A DNA stretch of 42,937 bases from Candidatus Obscuribacterales bacterium. GTDB taxonomy: Bacteria; Cyanobacteriota; Vampirovibrionia; Obscuribacterales; Obscuribacteraceae. Shown in pieces: positions 23,657 through 31,647 of this stretch. The stretch's first letter is position 1, and each line of letters begins with the position of its first letter. The position numbers and the translations under genes are program-made. The notes below the pieces were generated by a model. That model was not told the origin of the DNA. It searched no databases and was given only the letters and a program-made list of their open reading frames with translations. Where the stretch lies: the NCBI GenBank assembly GCA_019745415.1, contig JAIETF010000024.1:1-42937 (forward strand), given 5' to 3'.

Positions 23657-23783
23657 TGGTCCAACTAAGTAATCTAATTTATCTGATGACCTCACTTACT
23701 GCTTTGTTTTCAGAGTCGGTTATTCAGGGTTATTTTTGGTTTCAGAGTTAGACAGTTTCAGATTTTGGTCCAGGGGTTTTCTT

Positions 23784-25961
23784 TTGAAGAAGACGAACTT
23801 ATTTCTACCAGGTTCAATCGCTTTGCTGATGGTGCTTTTTTCAGCAACTCAGACCTTGGCTGCTAAATCCGATTCAGATCTTATTTTCGATCCCGGCGTC
23901 TCTGATCCCAGTGCCGGTTCCGGATCACCAAGTAAAGCTTCTAATTTTGGTCCTGCCAGTAAATCAGCTAGTTCTGCTGCTCCTGCTTCTGTGGACGCAT
24001 CCAGTTCTGCTTTCGGCGTCAGTCCCGGCAAGCCAGATTCCGAAGTGCAGAAAGATAGCGAGAGCCGTACTTCATCAAGTTCAAACTCTGAGCCCGAACC
24101 GCGAGCTATAGCACAGGGCACGATGCGCCCCCAGAGTCGCAAAACCCTCCCCGGTGTGACCGGTACCGTTAAGATTCGTCGACCTTTCAAGCTTTTTGCA
24201 CAAGAATCGCTAATTCACAATTTGAGTTTTCGCGATACTCCAGTTCGCGAAGTGATAAGTGAAATCGCTCGCCGGGGTAATTTGAACATAATTATCGATA
24301 AGTCTTGTGCCGGCAAGATCACTGGTGAGTTGCGCGATGTTACTCTCAACGAGGCAATGGACAGCGTGCTTGCCGCCGCCGGTCTGACCAGTCGCACTCT
24401 TGATAGTTCCACTGTTGTGGTTGCCTCTACGCAGGCAATGGTGCAATTAGGTTTGAACAGACCTGTGGCGAAAGCCTTCAAGCTCAGCTATGCTCACCCA
24501 TATGATGTTGCTGCTCTGCTTGCTGCCTCGGTCTTTAACAAGGGTTATTTGCCCGATTTTAAATCTCAGACCAAGCGTCGCACCCAAAACGAAGCATCTG
24601 AAGAGACCGCCAGTGAGAAAGAAGGACAGTCGCAAGGTACAGATCTGCGTGGTCCTACCGCCGAGAAATCTGGTACTAAGAATACAGACAAAGACGGACA
24701 GTCGGTCGAGACCGACAACACCCAGACTTATCAGCTTGAGACCCAGCCTCGCACTCTGCGCGGTATCACCCGTGCTCAGACTCAAGAGGGCGTCGGCTTC
24801 AACAATGCTGCAGTAGACCCTGGCACCCAGCAGATTAGGGCTCATCTAGAGGTCAACGCTGATTTTCAGGTTGACCCTAATGGTGGTGGTGCCATCATTT
24901 TGCCCGACGTTAAGAACCGACAAGTTTTGGTGGTCGGTACCCAAGAAGATGTGAACCTAGCGGAAGAGTCGATCAGGCTTCTCGACCGCAGACCAAAGCA
25001 AGTGCACATACAAGCCAGTCTTGTTGAGCTGAACAACCAAGGTATTAGGCAACTGGGCGCCACTCTCAACATGCAGGGAGATGGTCTATCCACCTCGATT
25101 ATGGGTAATTCACAGGCTCCTCTCAAGTCTTTCTTGCCAGGTTTGGGATCACCGGCTAACGCTATCGCCAACCCGAATATCCCCGCTATTCCCTTTACGG
25201 GTAACAACACTACTTCTACGGCTACGAACGCGTTCGGCACCGGTTATAACGGACTGGTCGGTTCGCTTTTGCCGCTCAACCCGCCGACTATTGCCAACGT
25301 CACGGCTTTGCCGACAGCTCAGTCTGCCTTCAACTTCATTACCGCCGATCGTCTAGCCGGTGGTCGCGCCAACATCGCCACTGTGCCAACAGTGGTAAAT
25401 TTGTCGGTCAATATGATGTTGCAGACCAATAAAGCTAAGTTGGTGGCTAACCCTTCTGTTGTCGTTGTGGACAACACCGAGGCTCTGATCACGATTGCCC
25501 AAGAAGTTGTGCACAAAGTTACAGCTACTGTCAGCCTTGGGGTTGTAACCACAAACGTAGAATTGACCAAGGCCGGAATATTCCTCAACGTCCTGCCTCG
25601 TGTCACCGAGGACGGTTTCATTTCTATGCGTTTGCGTCCCCAGGTGTCGACACCTCTTGGACCGCCTCAGGCTTTCGGCACCACCGTGGTCACACTCTTG
25701 AATGTGCGCGATATCATGTCTCAGGAAGTGCGTATTAAGGATGGGCAGACCCTGGTCTTAGGTGGTCTTTTCACCGAGACGGAGGCTTCGCAGATGGCCA
25801 AGGTTCCTTATATGGCAGAAGCTCCCGTACTTGGTGCATTCTTTAGAAATACCTTGAAAGGGCGCAATCGTTCTGAATTGATGCTTCTCATTACGCCTAA
25901 GATCGTCGAAGAAGAGCCAAACGCCGCGCTCTCCGAAGGTCGCGGGTCAGTCAGCATGTAA
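23784..25961 (+). CDS. Outer-membrane secretin (PilQ/GspD family), 725 aa
   Basis: Secretins form the outer-membrane channel of type IV pili and type II secretion. The start is TTG 23784: it gives a clean signal peptide (MKKTNLFLPGSIALLM...TLAA) and AGGGG lies 7 bases upstream; a TTG 48 bases earlier adds an unlikely leader. Order: signal peptide, Ser/Pro-rich low-complexity region to about 115, STN domain at about 140-215 (LIHNLSFRDTPVREVISEIA, GKITGELRDVTLNEAMDSVL), N-domain interrupted by a charged linker of about 110 residues (235-350), then VQVHIQASLVEL-type N domain from about 410, and the secretin core at about 550-712 with VANPSVVVVDNTEA, QEVRIKDGQTLVLGGLF, VPYMAEAPVLGAFFR and SELMLLITPKIV. 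No other pilus gene is adjacent. Confidence 0.9.
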   Translation: MKKTNLFLPGSIALLMVLFSATQTLAAKSDSDLIFDPGVSDPSAGSGSPSKASNFGPASKSASSAAPASVDASSSAFGVSPGKPDSEVQKDSESRTSSSSNSEPEPRAIAQGTMRPQSRKTLPGVTGTVKIRRPFKLFAQESLIHNLSFRDTPVREVISEIARRGNLNIIIDKSCAGKITGELRDVTLNEAMDSVLAAAGLTSRTLDSSTVVVASTQAMVQLGLNRPVAKAFKLSYAHPYDVAALLAASVFNKGYLPDFKSQTKRRTQNEASEETASEKEGQSQGTDLRGPTAEKSGTKNTDKDGQSVETDNTQTYQLETQPRTLRGITRAQTQEGVGFNNAAVDPGTQQIRAHLEVNADFQVDPNGGGAIILPDVKNRQVLVVGTQEDVNLAEESIRLLDRRPKQVHIQASLVELNNQGIRQLGATLNMQGDGLSTSIMGNSQAPLKSFLPGLGSPANAIANPNIPAIPFTGNNTTSTATNAFGTGYNGLVGSLLPLNPPTIANVTALPTAQSAFNFITADRLAGGRANIATVPTVVNLSVNMMLQTNKAKLVANPSVVVVDNTEALITIAQEVVHKVTATVSLGVVTTNVELTKAGIFLNVLPRVTEDGFISMRLRPQVSTPLGPPQAFGTTVVTLLNVRDIMSQEVRIKDGQTLVLGGLFTETEASQMAKVPYMAEAPVLGAFFRNTLKGRNRSELMLLITPKIVEEEPNAALSEGRGSVSM

Positions 25962-26072
25962 GACCTAGTGAGCGCGTAATGCCCATTGTGCATGCGAGAC
26001 CTAGTGAGCGAGTAATGCCCATTGTGCATGCGAGACCTAGTGAGCGAGTAATGCCCATTGTGCATGCGAGAC
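25961..26072 (+). repeat. 36-bp direct tandem repeat, three copies plus four bases
   Basis: The unit starts AGACCTAGTGAGCGAG and ends CCATTGTGCATGCG. Copies begin at 25961, 25997 and 26033; copies 2 and 3 are identical, and copy 1 differs at one base (C for A at unit position 15). A fourth copy starts at 26069 (AGAC) and stops. The array begins at the last base of the secretin stop codon. Each unit has a hairpin-prone segment ATGC...GCAT. The period is 12 codons, and one plus-strand and one minus-strand frame are open throughout. There are no spacers, so it is not a CRISPR array. Confidence 0.95.
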
Positions 26073-26237
26073 TATGGGGGTATTGAACACTAGCTTCTGA
26101 TTAGCACTCGTTGCTCAATTAAGACTAGGTGAACATATTGGACTCTGTGCTTTCCGATTTTGGCATGGTGTCGAGGATAGTCGGCTGCGACCAATTTTGG
26201 GAAATTTACTCTGGCTCAGTCTCAGGGATGATTACCT

Positions 26238-26509
26238 TTATTTATTAGCGTCCGTTTCGTTATGCTCGTTGACTGCCTTTAAGCATCTCTCCAGCATCTC
26301 TAAAGTCTGCGAAATTGTCTTGCGGCTCTTTGAGTTTTGTTGGTCAATTTCTTGAAATTGACCAAGCCTCACTACTTCGAAAATTGGATGAGTGAGTCCT
26401 GTTTTTTCTCAAGATTCTGGGCTGTCCTCGTTTTCCACTTCGTAACTAAATTGAAGTCAAGAGTGGTTTGCTGGGCTGGATTCCACTTAGTGGAATCTTC
26501 GCCATCCAT
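26238..26509 (-). pseudogene. Small coding region split by a one-base frame change (45-aa and 44-aa halves)
   Basis: Minus strand. ATG 26509 opens a 45-residue frame (MDGEDSTKWNPAQQTTLDF..., stop TAG 26374-26372). A second frame, open from a TGA at about 26412 and usable from GTG 26372, gives 44 residues (RLGQFQEIDQQNSK, SQTLEMLERCLKAVNEHN) and ends TAA 26240-26238. Both read like coding sequence. They overlap around a run of six A (26407-26402 on the minus strand): with one more A, or a -1 shift there, they fuse into one 90-residue protein that passes through EKKTGLTHPIFEVVRLGQFQ. So it is a gene with a one-base deletion, a sequencing error in a homopolymer, or a frameshifting gene. No ribosome binding site before ATG 26509; open sequence continues about 17 codons 5', so the 5' end may also be decayed. 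Confidence 0.5.
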
Positions 26510-26529
26510 CTGGGGGCGGAAGATCTGTA

Positions 26530-27999
26530 ATGGGAAATTTAGGACACTATCTTTGCTTTTCTAAAAGCTGTTATTGCAGTTATATGGTGGTTTCTATGGC
26601 GGTTTCTCAAATTACTAGACGGGCGGCAGCGCTCACCCTTTCCCTGGCAATTACTCTGGCTAATGCTCCACTCGCCGCTCTGGCTGATGAAGTCATTACT
26701 CAATCAAAAGATTCAACCATCGAGAATGAAACCTTAGCGCTGCAATTAAGTCCCCTATCTCCTGGTCCTGCAACTGCAGCTTACGAAAGCGATAGTGAAA
26801 TCGAAAATCTTAATAGGCAGATTTCTGCAAAGGAAATTGAATTACTAAGGCTGAATTCCGAATTCAGAACTCACTACACGGCCCGCGATAAAAATAAGCA
26901 GCGCCGAATGAAGCTCTATGATTTCGCCGCTGGTGCAGTGGCTAATGCTGGTGATATTGCTTTGCTGACCAACTTTTGGAAGTATCAACGTAAACCGGGG
27001 GAGGGGTTGGCAAAGCGCGGACGTCTTGAATCAGGCGTAATAACTGTCTTTGTTGCTTACTGTATTTTGGGTGGTCTCTATTCTCTAGAAGGCGCTTCGG
27101 ATCTAATCGCCGACTATAAGGGCAAGCGCAAGCACTTTGACGCAAAATCAATCAGAGAGAGAGTGAACAGCATCAGAGAAGAAATTGATTCACTTTTGGC
27201 AAAGCGTGCCACAGTTGTAGCCAACTTAGTTGGACCGCAGAAGCAATACTATTTGGACGAAGAGGCAGTCTTACGCGATTTGCGGGACTTGTCTATCTTG
27301 GAATTCAGCAAACTTTACATAGATTCTCGCAAGAAACACACCGCCAGAGATATCACCACAATAGGAACCTTGGCTGTTTGCGCTACCGGGGCCTTTCCTG
27401 GCGCTCTAAACGTTCTTAGAGGCATAAGAGAAACTCGCATCAATACTATTGGTGGTGGCGGCATCGGATTCTTGATTTCTGGCGCCACTTTGACTGCCGC
27501 TCCCGTGCTTATTCATGGCGGTGCAGCAGTCACCGCTAAGGTTGCTGGTTCTCGGCTCTCTAAACTACTCGGCGAGGCGCAGTGTAAGACAACTGAAAAG
27601 CTAAGAGCAGATCTCAATAAGCTTATGGGTGGCAACAATACAGAGACCTATTCGGTTATGGCTAAGCTTCTCGAAGATAGAGAGGTCTTTCTCAAGGCAG
27701 ATAGCAAGACTCAGAAGCAAGATATGATCGAAAGCTTCATTTCTTATGCAGCCAGGGGCGGCCCTCAGATTGCCTTCGGCATAAATGTTGCTAGGGCTGG
27801 TTACAGATACGACAGAAATCCTTATAAGGTGTTTAAGGGCGTCGCACAAGGTGCAACAGTCAATGAAGTATCTTGGGCTCTATGGATGCTAGATGTCGTG
27901 CAAAAGCAAACGCGTAACGAAATTCGAAACGCCAAAGAAGCTCATGCTGGTCCAAACGCGTTTTCCGCCGAATACGGAGAACTGAAAAAGCTGAAATAG
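26530..27999 (+). CDS. Uncharacterised exported or membrane protein, 489 aa
   Basis: I do not recognise this family. GGAAGA six bases before ATG 26530 supports this start, but the signal peptide (core ALTLSLAITLANAPLAALA) would fit better with ATG 26584 or 26596. A coiled-coil segment follows (IENLNRQISAKEIELLRLNS, about residues 90-115), then hydrophobic stretches at about 175-195 (GVITVFVAYCILGGLYSL), 280-300 and 310-345 (GIGFLISGATLTAAPVLIHG, Gly-rich) separated by a second coiled segment. A soluble helical domain ends the protein. It lies in the atypical stretch between secretin and glmS. Possible role in the envelope; nothing more can be said. Confidence 0.7.
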   Translation: MGNLGHYLCFSKSCYCSYMVVSMAVSQITRRAAALTLSLAITLANAPLAALADEVITQSKDSTIENETLALQLSPLSPGPATAAYESDSEIENLNRQISAKEIELLRLNSEFRTHYTARDKNKQRRMKLYDFAAGAVANAGDIALLTNFWKYQRKPGEGLAKRGRLESGVITVFVAYCILGGLYSLEGASDLIADYKGKRKHFDAKSIRERVNSIREEIDSLLAKRATVVANLVGPQKQYYLDEEAVLRDLRDLSILEFSKLYIDSRKKHTARDITTIGTLAVCATGAFPGALNVLRGIRETRINTIGGGGIGFLISGATLTAAPVLIHGGAAVTAKVAGSRLSKLLGEAQCKTTEKLRADLNKLMGGNNTETYSVMAKLLEDREVFLKADSKTQKQDMIESFISYAARGGPQIAFGINVARAGYRYDRNPYKVFKGVAQGATVNEVSWALWMLDVVQKQTRNEIRNAKEAHAGPNAFSAEYGELKKLK

Positions 28000-28011
28000 C
28001 GACATCGCCTG

Positions 28012-28036
28012 GAGTGGCGAGTATAACTTGCCACTC
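28012..28036. terminator. Strong hairpin between convergent genes
   Basis: GAGTGGCGAGT (28012-28022) pairs with ACTTGCCACTC (28026-28036), 11 base pairs with one G-T pair and a three-base loop. It lies 13 bases after the stop at 27999 and before the 3' end of the minus-strand gene at 28110. No T tract follows on either strand, so the terminator role rests on position and stem strength. Confidence 0.55.
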
Positions 28037-28109
28037 AAAAGGTTGCGTGCTTTTCAATCTAAGTTGTTCTGAAATGCTTTGGCAGCTCAGTTTACTTTTC
28101 ATGCTTTAG

Positions 28110-28892
28110 CTATACAAATATCCGACTACCGGGTTTGTAGTGCTGCTTGATGGCGTCTTTCTTTCGTAGATCTCGTTTATTTAGAAGCAGCGATAAAGTT
28201 AGGCTGTCGTTGCTTGGTATCCGATCGCTTATCCATTGGGGTAGATATTGTTTCAGGCTGACTAACTCTGCTCTCGCTGATTTGCACATTGAAAAGTAGG
28301 CGTTCTGCACGATTTCGTCCGTGCATTTTTTGAAACCTTGCCGCCATATTTCCCGAAAGCACTGACCTGCTTGTGATTCACCTAACTTGGCTTTTCTATT
28401 GCCTACTGCCTTCATCTTGACTCTCGATTCTCTGCAGGCCCAAGTCCTATTTTTATTGGCTTGAACTAGTTGCTCGATTTTGAAGTTACTATTTGTTCCT
28501 TGACTCAGATAAAGAGGATTCCTTTCATTTGCCAGTTCCAGCTGATTTATAAATGACTGTTTCTCAATATGGAGAGACTCTCTTGATTCGATGGTAGTTA
28601 GGCATCTACCGGCAAAAGATTTCCGCTTGATTCCGGCGATAGCTTCTTCCGTAAGAACTCTATTGAATCGATGTCTTCTCCGGAATACGCCTCTAGCGAG
28701 TCTTTCCAGGTACCCGGCCGCCACTTGTTTTGAAAGGAAAACATCAAGGGGGGCTCGCTTCGGTACCAAAGGCAATAATTCTCTAGTCGTGAATACTTCC
28801 CAATGTGCTAGTTTTGCTATGAATCTTATGGCGAATTTAAGCTGGTCCTTGGTGTATTTGCGTTTTCTTTTGCTTGAGTTTTCTTGTTTCAT
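28110..28892 (-). CDS. Orphan winged-helix protein, AbiEi-antitoxin-like N-terminus, 260 aa
   Basis: Residues about 10-75 resemble the winged-helix N-domain of AbiEi-type and DUF6088-like proteins: FTTRELLPLVPKRAPLDVFL is a helix-turn-helix stretch and YLERLARGVFRRRHRF has the RG-hydrophobic wing. In AbiE systems this domain is the antitoxin or repressor of a nucleotidyltransferase toxin, but no such partner is next to it. The remaining 180 residues are basic and of unknown fold. I chose ATG 28892 with GGAG nine bases upstream; a TTG 15 bases earlier is in frame. Upstream is an A9 run and a hairpin. Lower GC than its neighbours hints at recent acquisition. Family call is tentative. Confidence 0.6.
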   Translation of the reverse strand: MKQENSSKRKRKYTKDQLKFAIRFIAKLAHWEVFTTRELLPLVPKRAPLDVFLSKQVAAGYLERLARGVFRRRHRFNRVLTEEAIAGIKRKSFAGRCLTTIESRESLHIEKQSFINQLELANERNPLYLSQGTNSNFKIEQLVQANKNRTWACRESRVKMKAVGNRKAKLGESQAGQCFREIWRQGFKKCTDEIVQNAYFSMCKSARAELVSLKQYLPQWISDRIPSNDSLTLSLLLNKRDLRKKDAIKQHYKPGSRIFV

Positions 28893-28905
28893 TTTCGGAT
28901 ACTCC

Positions 28906-28933
28906 AAAAAAAAAGAAATTTTCGAGAATTTCT
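28906..28933 (-). promoter_or_regulatory. AT-rich hairpin and T9 tract just before the winged-helix gene
   Basis: On the minus strand AGAAATT (28933-28927) pairs with AATTTCT (28920-28914) around a six-base loop, followed by nine T (28914-28906) and at once by the GGAG ribosome binding site. The layout resembles an intrinsic terminator or attenuator, but the stem has one G-C pair only. The T9 run alone could vary in length and alter expression. Confidence 0.35.
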
Positions 28934-29022
28934 AAAAGTAGGTGTCATTCCTTTAAACGAAAATAAGAGCAAAAAAGTTCAAAAGCAAATTCAGAATTAA
29001 CCTCTTGAAAACCGGCATAACA

Positions 29023-29054
29023 AAAGAAAGTGACTAGCGAGAGTCACTTTCTTT
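29023..29054 (-). terminator. Intrinsic terminator of glmS
   Basis: AAAGAAAGTGACT (29023-29035) pairs perfectly with AGTCACTTTCTTT (29042-29054), 13 base pairs with a six-base loop. It lies 33 bases after the glmS stop on the minus strand, where it is followed by TTTTG. The stem is strong, the T tract short. Confidence 0.8.
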
Positions 29055-29087
29055 CTTCGTCTGATTGCAGCTATCTGATTTCAGCGT

Positions 29088-30962
29088 CTACTCAACAGTT
29101 ACAGATTTAGCCAGGTTTCTGGGCTGATCGACGTCTTTACCTAGATAGTCAGCGATAAAGTAGGACAGCAACTGAAGTGGAACTACTGAGGTCATAGGTG
29201 AGAAGAGCTCATCAACTGGAGGAATAGCAAGCACTGCGTCAAATGTTTTGGTGGCTTGTTCGTCCCCGTCAACAGCCACACAGATCATTTTCGCCTTTCT
29301 TGCTCTAGCCTCCTGGGCATTCGATAATGTCTTTTCATAGACAGCACCCGGAACTAGCACGGTAATTACCGGTACATTTTGGTCCAGCACTGCTATCGGA
29401 CCGTGTTTGAGTTCTCCGGCGGCATATCCGGAAGCGTGTATATAGCTTAACTCTTTCAACTTTAACGCCCCTTCCAGTGCAGTAGGGAAGTTTAGACCAC
29501 GTCCGATGAAAACTACATCGTGAGCTTCAGCGTATTTCACCGAGACGTCACGAATTTGTTCTTCTCTTGCCAGGATTTGTTCAATCATTGTAGGCACGAG
29601 ATTGAGCTGCACTTTTAGTTCTTTTGCTCTCTCCTTGCTAATAGTGCCGCGTTTTTCTGCTAGATAAATGGCTAGTAGATAGAAACTGGCAAGCTGGGCA
29701 AGGTAGGTCTTGGTAGCGGCGACGGAAACTTCGATACCGCATTCGGTGACCATCAGGTTTTGGGTCAGGTGAGCCAAGTGCGAGTCGGCTCGATTGGTTA
29801 TGCCGAGTGTGTAGGCTCCTTTTGCTTTTGCTTCTTTAAGTGCGGCTAGAGTATCAGCGGTTTCACCGGACTGGCTTACGGCTATTGCTAGTGTTGATTC
29901 ATTGACGAGTACTTTACGTCCTCTAATTTCTGACGCAATCTCTACCTCGCAGGGAATACCAACGAGTTCTTCCAAAAGCAACTTGCCGACCATAGAAGCA
30001 TGGTAGGCAGTGCCGCAAGCAAAAACAGAAATTCTATCTAGTCCCTTGATCTCTTCTTCGGTCAGATGGACTCCGTAAGCGGTTTCTCCCGACCCAGTCG
30101 AAAGGTGATCAATGTTCAAATCGATTGGATGATTTGGATGTCTAAGATATTTTGATAGAGTCTGGCGCAGTACCAGTGGTTGCTCGTGAATTTCTTTCAA
30201 GAGGAAGTGCTTATAGCCGCACTTGTCGATCACGTATGGGCTTGTGTCTAGGGCTATGGGGCTGCGTTTTACTTCTTTGCCGTCAAAAGTAAACAGCCTC
30301 ACCCCGGTTGTTGTAATTTCGGCTAGTTCACTCTGGTCGAGTTTGATAACTCTATTTGTGTACTGTCTTACAGCCATTGAGTCTGATGCTAGAAAGTTCT
30401 CGTTGTCGCCTAGACCGACTGAAAGTGAGTAGTGATGATTTACGGCATAAATGCGATCGGGGTGCTTTTGGCTGACGATGCCTAGGGCGAAGATGCCAGT
30501 CAGTCGTTTGACTGCGCGCAAAATTGATTGCAGAAGGTCTTGGTCTTTGGCATATTCATGTGAGACTAGATGCACGATTACTTCAGTATCTGTTTCAGAC
30601 GCGAACTCGTAACCGAGTGCTTTCAGTTCGTCTCTCAGTTCTTCGTGGTTTTCGATGATGCCGTTGTGAACAACCGCGATTGTGCCAGATTTGTCTGTAT
30701 GAGGGTGAGCATTTTGATCATTAGGGATGCCGTGGGTTGCCCATCTAGTATGCCCGATTCCTACACTGGCTTTCGGTCTTTTGCTTTCCAGGAGGGCTTC
30801 CAGATTGGAGAGTTTTCCTGCCGCTTTCAGTACGCAAAGCCGACCTTCTTCGATGACAGCTACCCCGGCAGAGTCATAGCCTCGATACTCAAGACATTTA
30901 AGCTCATTGAGCAAAACCGGAAACGCCTGGGACGGGCCTAGATAGCCAACGATACCGCACAT
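29088..30962 (-). CDS. glmS: Glutamine--fructose-6-phosphate aminotransferase (isomerizing)
   Basis: GlmS makes glucosamine-6-phosphate, the first step of UDP-GlcNAc synthesis for peptidoglycan and lipid A. The start must be ATG 30962, so that Cys2 of MCGIVGYLG becomes the N-terminal nucleophile of the glutaminase domain; a longer in-frame reading to 31046 would bury it. AGAGG about 8 bases upstream supports it. Glutaminase (about 1-240) has HTRWATHG and NGIIEN; two SIS sugar isomerase domains follow with SVFACGTAYHAS, SQSGETADTLAAL and the C-terminal DQPRNLAKSVTVE, the usual end. 624 residues, standard. No glmS ribozyme is seen; the gene is last in the rpsB-tsf-pyrH-frr run. Confidence 0.97.
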   Translation of the reverse strand: MCGIVGYLGPSQAFPVLLNELKCLEYRGYDSAGVAVIEEGRLCVLKAAGKLSNLEALLESKRPKASVGIGHTRWATHGIPNDQNAHPHTDKSGTIAVVHNGIIENHEELRDELKALGYEFASETDTEVIVHLVSHEYAKDQDLLQSILRAVKRLTGIFALGIVSQKHPDRIYAVNHHYSLSVGLGDNENFLASDSMAVRQYTNRVIKLDQSELAEITTTGVRLFTFDGKEVKRSPIALDTSPYVIDKCGYKHFLLKEIHEQPLVLRQTLSKYLRHPNHPIDLNIDHLSTGSGETAYGVHLTEEEIKGLDRISVFACGTAYHASMVGKLLLEELVGIPCEVEIASEIRGRKVLVNESTLAIAVSQSGETADTLAALKEAKAKGAYTLGITNRADSHLAHLTQNLMVTECGIEVSVAATKTYLAQLASFYLLAIYLAEKRGTISKERAKELKVQLNLVPTMIEQILAREEQIRDVSVKYAEAHDVVFIGRGLNFPTALEGALKLKELSYIHASGYAAGELKHGPIAVLDQNVPVITVLVPGAVYEKTLSNAQEARARKAKMICVAVDGDEQATKTFDAVLAIPPVDELFSPMTSVVPLQLLSYFIADYLGKDVDQPRNLAKSVTVE

Positions 30963-31090
30963 ATTTATAGCCTCTTGCTTGGTTCTAACTGAGTGGTGAA
31001 CTGAAGTTGCGAGCTGAATTGGTAGAGTGGTCGATTCATTTGCCAACTGAGTAACTGAGAGGAACCGACCAGGCTCACTAAACAGACGCT

Positions 31091-31645
31091 CTAAATTTCC
31101 ATCAGTTCTTCTTCTTTGTCTTTTAGGGTTTTGTCGATGTCTTTGATGTATTTGTCTGTCAGTTTCTGCAGGGAATCTCCGTGCTTTTTGATTTCGTCTT
31201 CAGAAATTGTGCCTTTCAGCTTTTTCATATTCTGATCGCAGTCACGGCGGGCGTTGCGAACTGTCACTCTAAATTCTTCGGCGAGTTTGCCGACCATTTT
31301 AACCAGTTCCTTGCGGCGGTCTTCAGTGAGAGATGGGAAGCTTAGGCGGATAACGCTGCCGTCGTTATTGGGGTTTACACCCAAGTCGGATTTTTGAATG
31401 GCTTGCTCGATCGCTTTGAGTGAGCCTTTGTCGTAAGGTTGAATCATAATTGTGCGACCGTCTTGGATGGAGATATTACCGAGACCCTTGATTGGGTTCA
31501 TCGTGCCGTAATACTCCACTTCAATCTTGTCCAGAACATGAGGACTGGGGCGTCCGGTTCTTATGGTCTGGAACTCTTTATGAAGACGCTCTACCGCCTT
31601 TTGCATGTGATCTTCCGCGGACTTCAGTAATTCCTGAGCGCTCAT
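31091..31645 (-). CDS. frr: Ribosome recycling factor
   Basis: RRF splits the post-termination ribosome together with EF-G. The 184-residue length and the motifs are standard: FQTIRTGRPSPHVLDKIEVEYYG, PLKGLGNISI-type turn, IQPYDKGSLKAIEQAI, then VIRLSFPSLTEDRRKELVKM and the C-terminal KYIKDIDKTLKDKEEELMEI. It starts three bases after the pyrH stop and its ribosome binding site lies in the end of pyrH, so the two are translationally coupled. Confidence 0.97.
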   Translation of the reverse strand: MSAQELLKSAEDHMQKAVERLHKEFQTIRTGRPSPHVLDKIEVEYYGTMNPIKGLGNISIQDGRTIMIQPYDKGSLKAIEQAIQKSDLGVNPNNDGSVIRLSFPSLTEDRRKELVKMVGKLAEEFRVTVRNARRDCDQNMKKLKGTISEDEIKKHGDSLQKLTDKYIKDIDKTLKDKEEELMEI

Positions 31646-31647
31646 TG

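Noticed and set aside
25808..26065. Minus-strand 85-residue open frame through the repeats
   Set aside because: It runs mostly antisense to the secretin core, and its repeats are explained by the DNA array; no ribosome site.
25961..26072. CRISPR-like direct repeats of 36 bp
   Set aside because: The units are tandem with no spacers between them, and no cas gene is near.
26340..26497. Perfect inverted repeats TTGGTCAATTTC/GAAATTGACCAA and GATTCCACT/AGTGGAATC as operators
   Set aside because: Both lie inside the frame-broken small coding region, where they may be chance products of the coding sequence; kept as a note only.
26337..26564. Plus-strand 75-residue open frame
   Set aside because: Composition (many Phe, Cys, Trp) looks noncoding, and the minus strand at the same place reads better as protein.
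30963..31090. glmS ribozyme or riboswitch upstream of glmS
   Set aside because: 128 bases show no ribozyme-like core that I can recognise, and the element is largely limited to Firmicutes.
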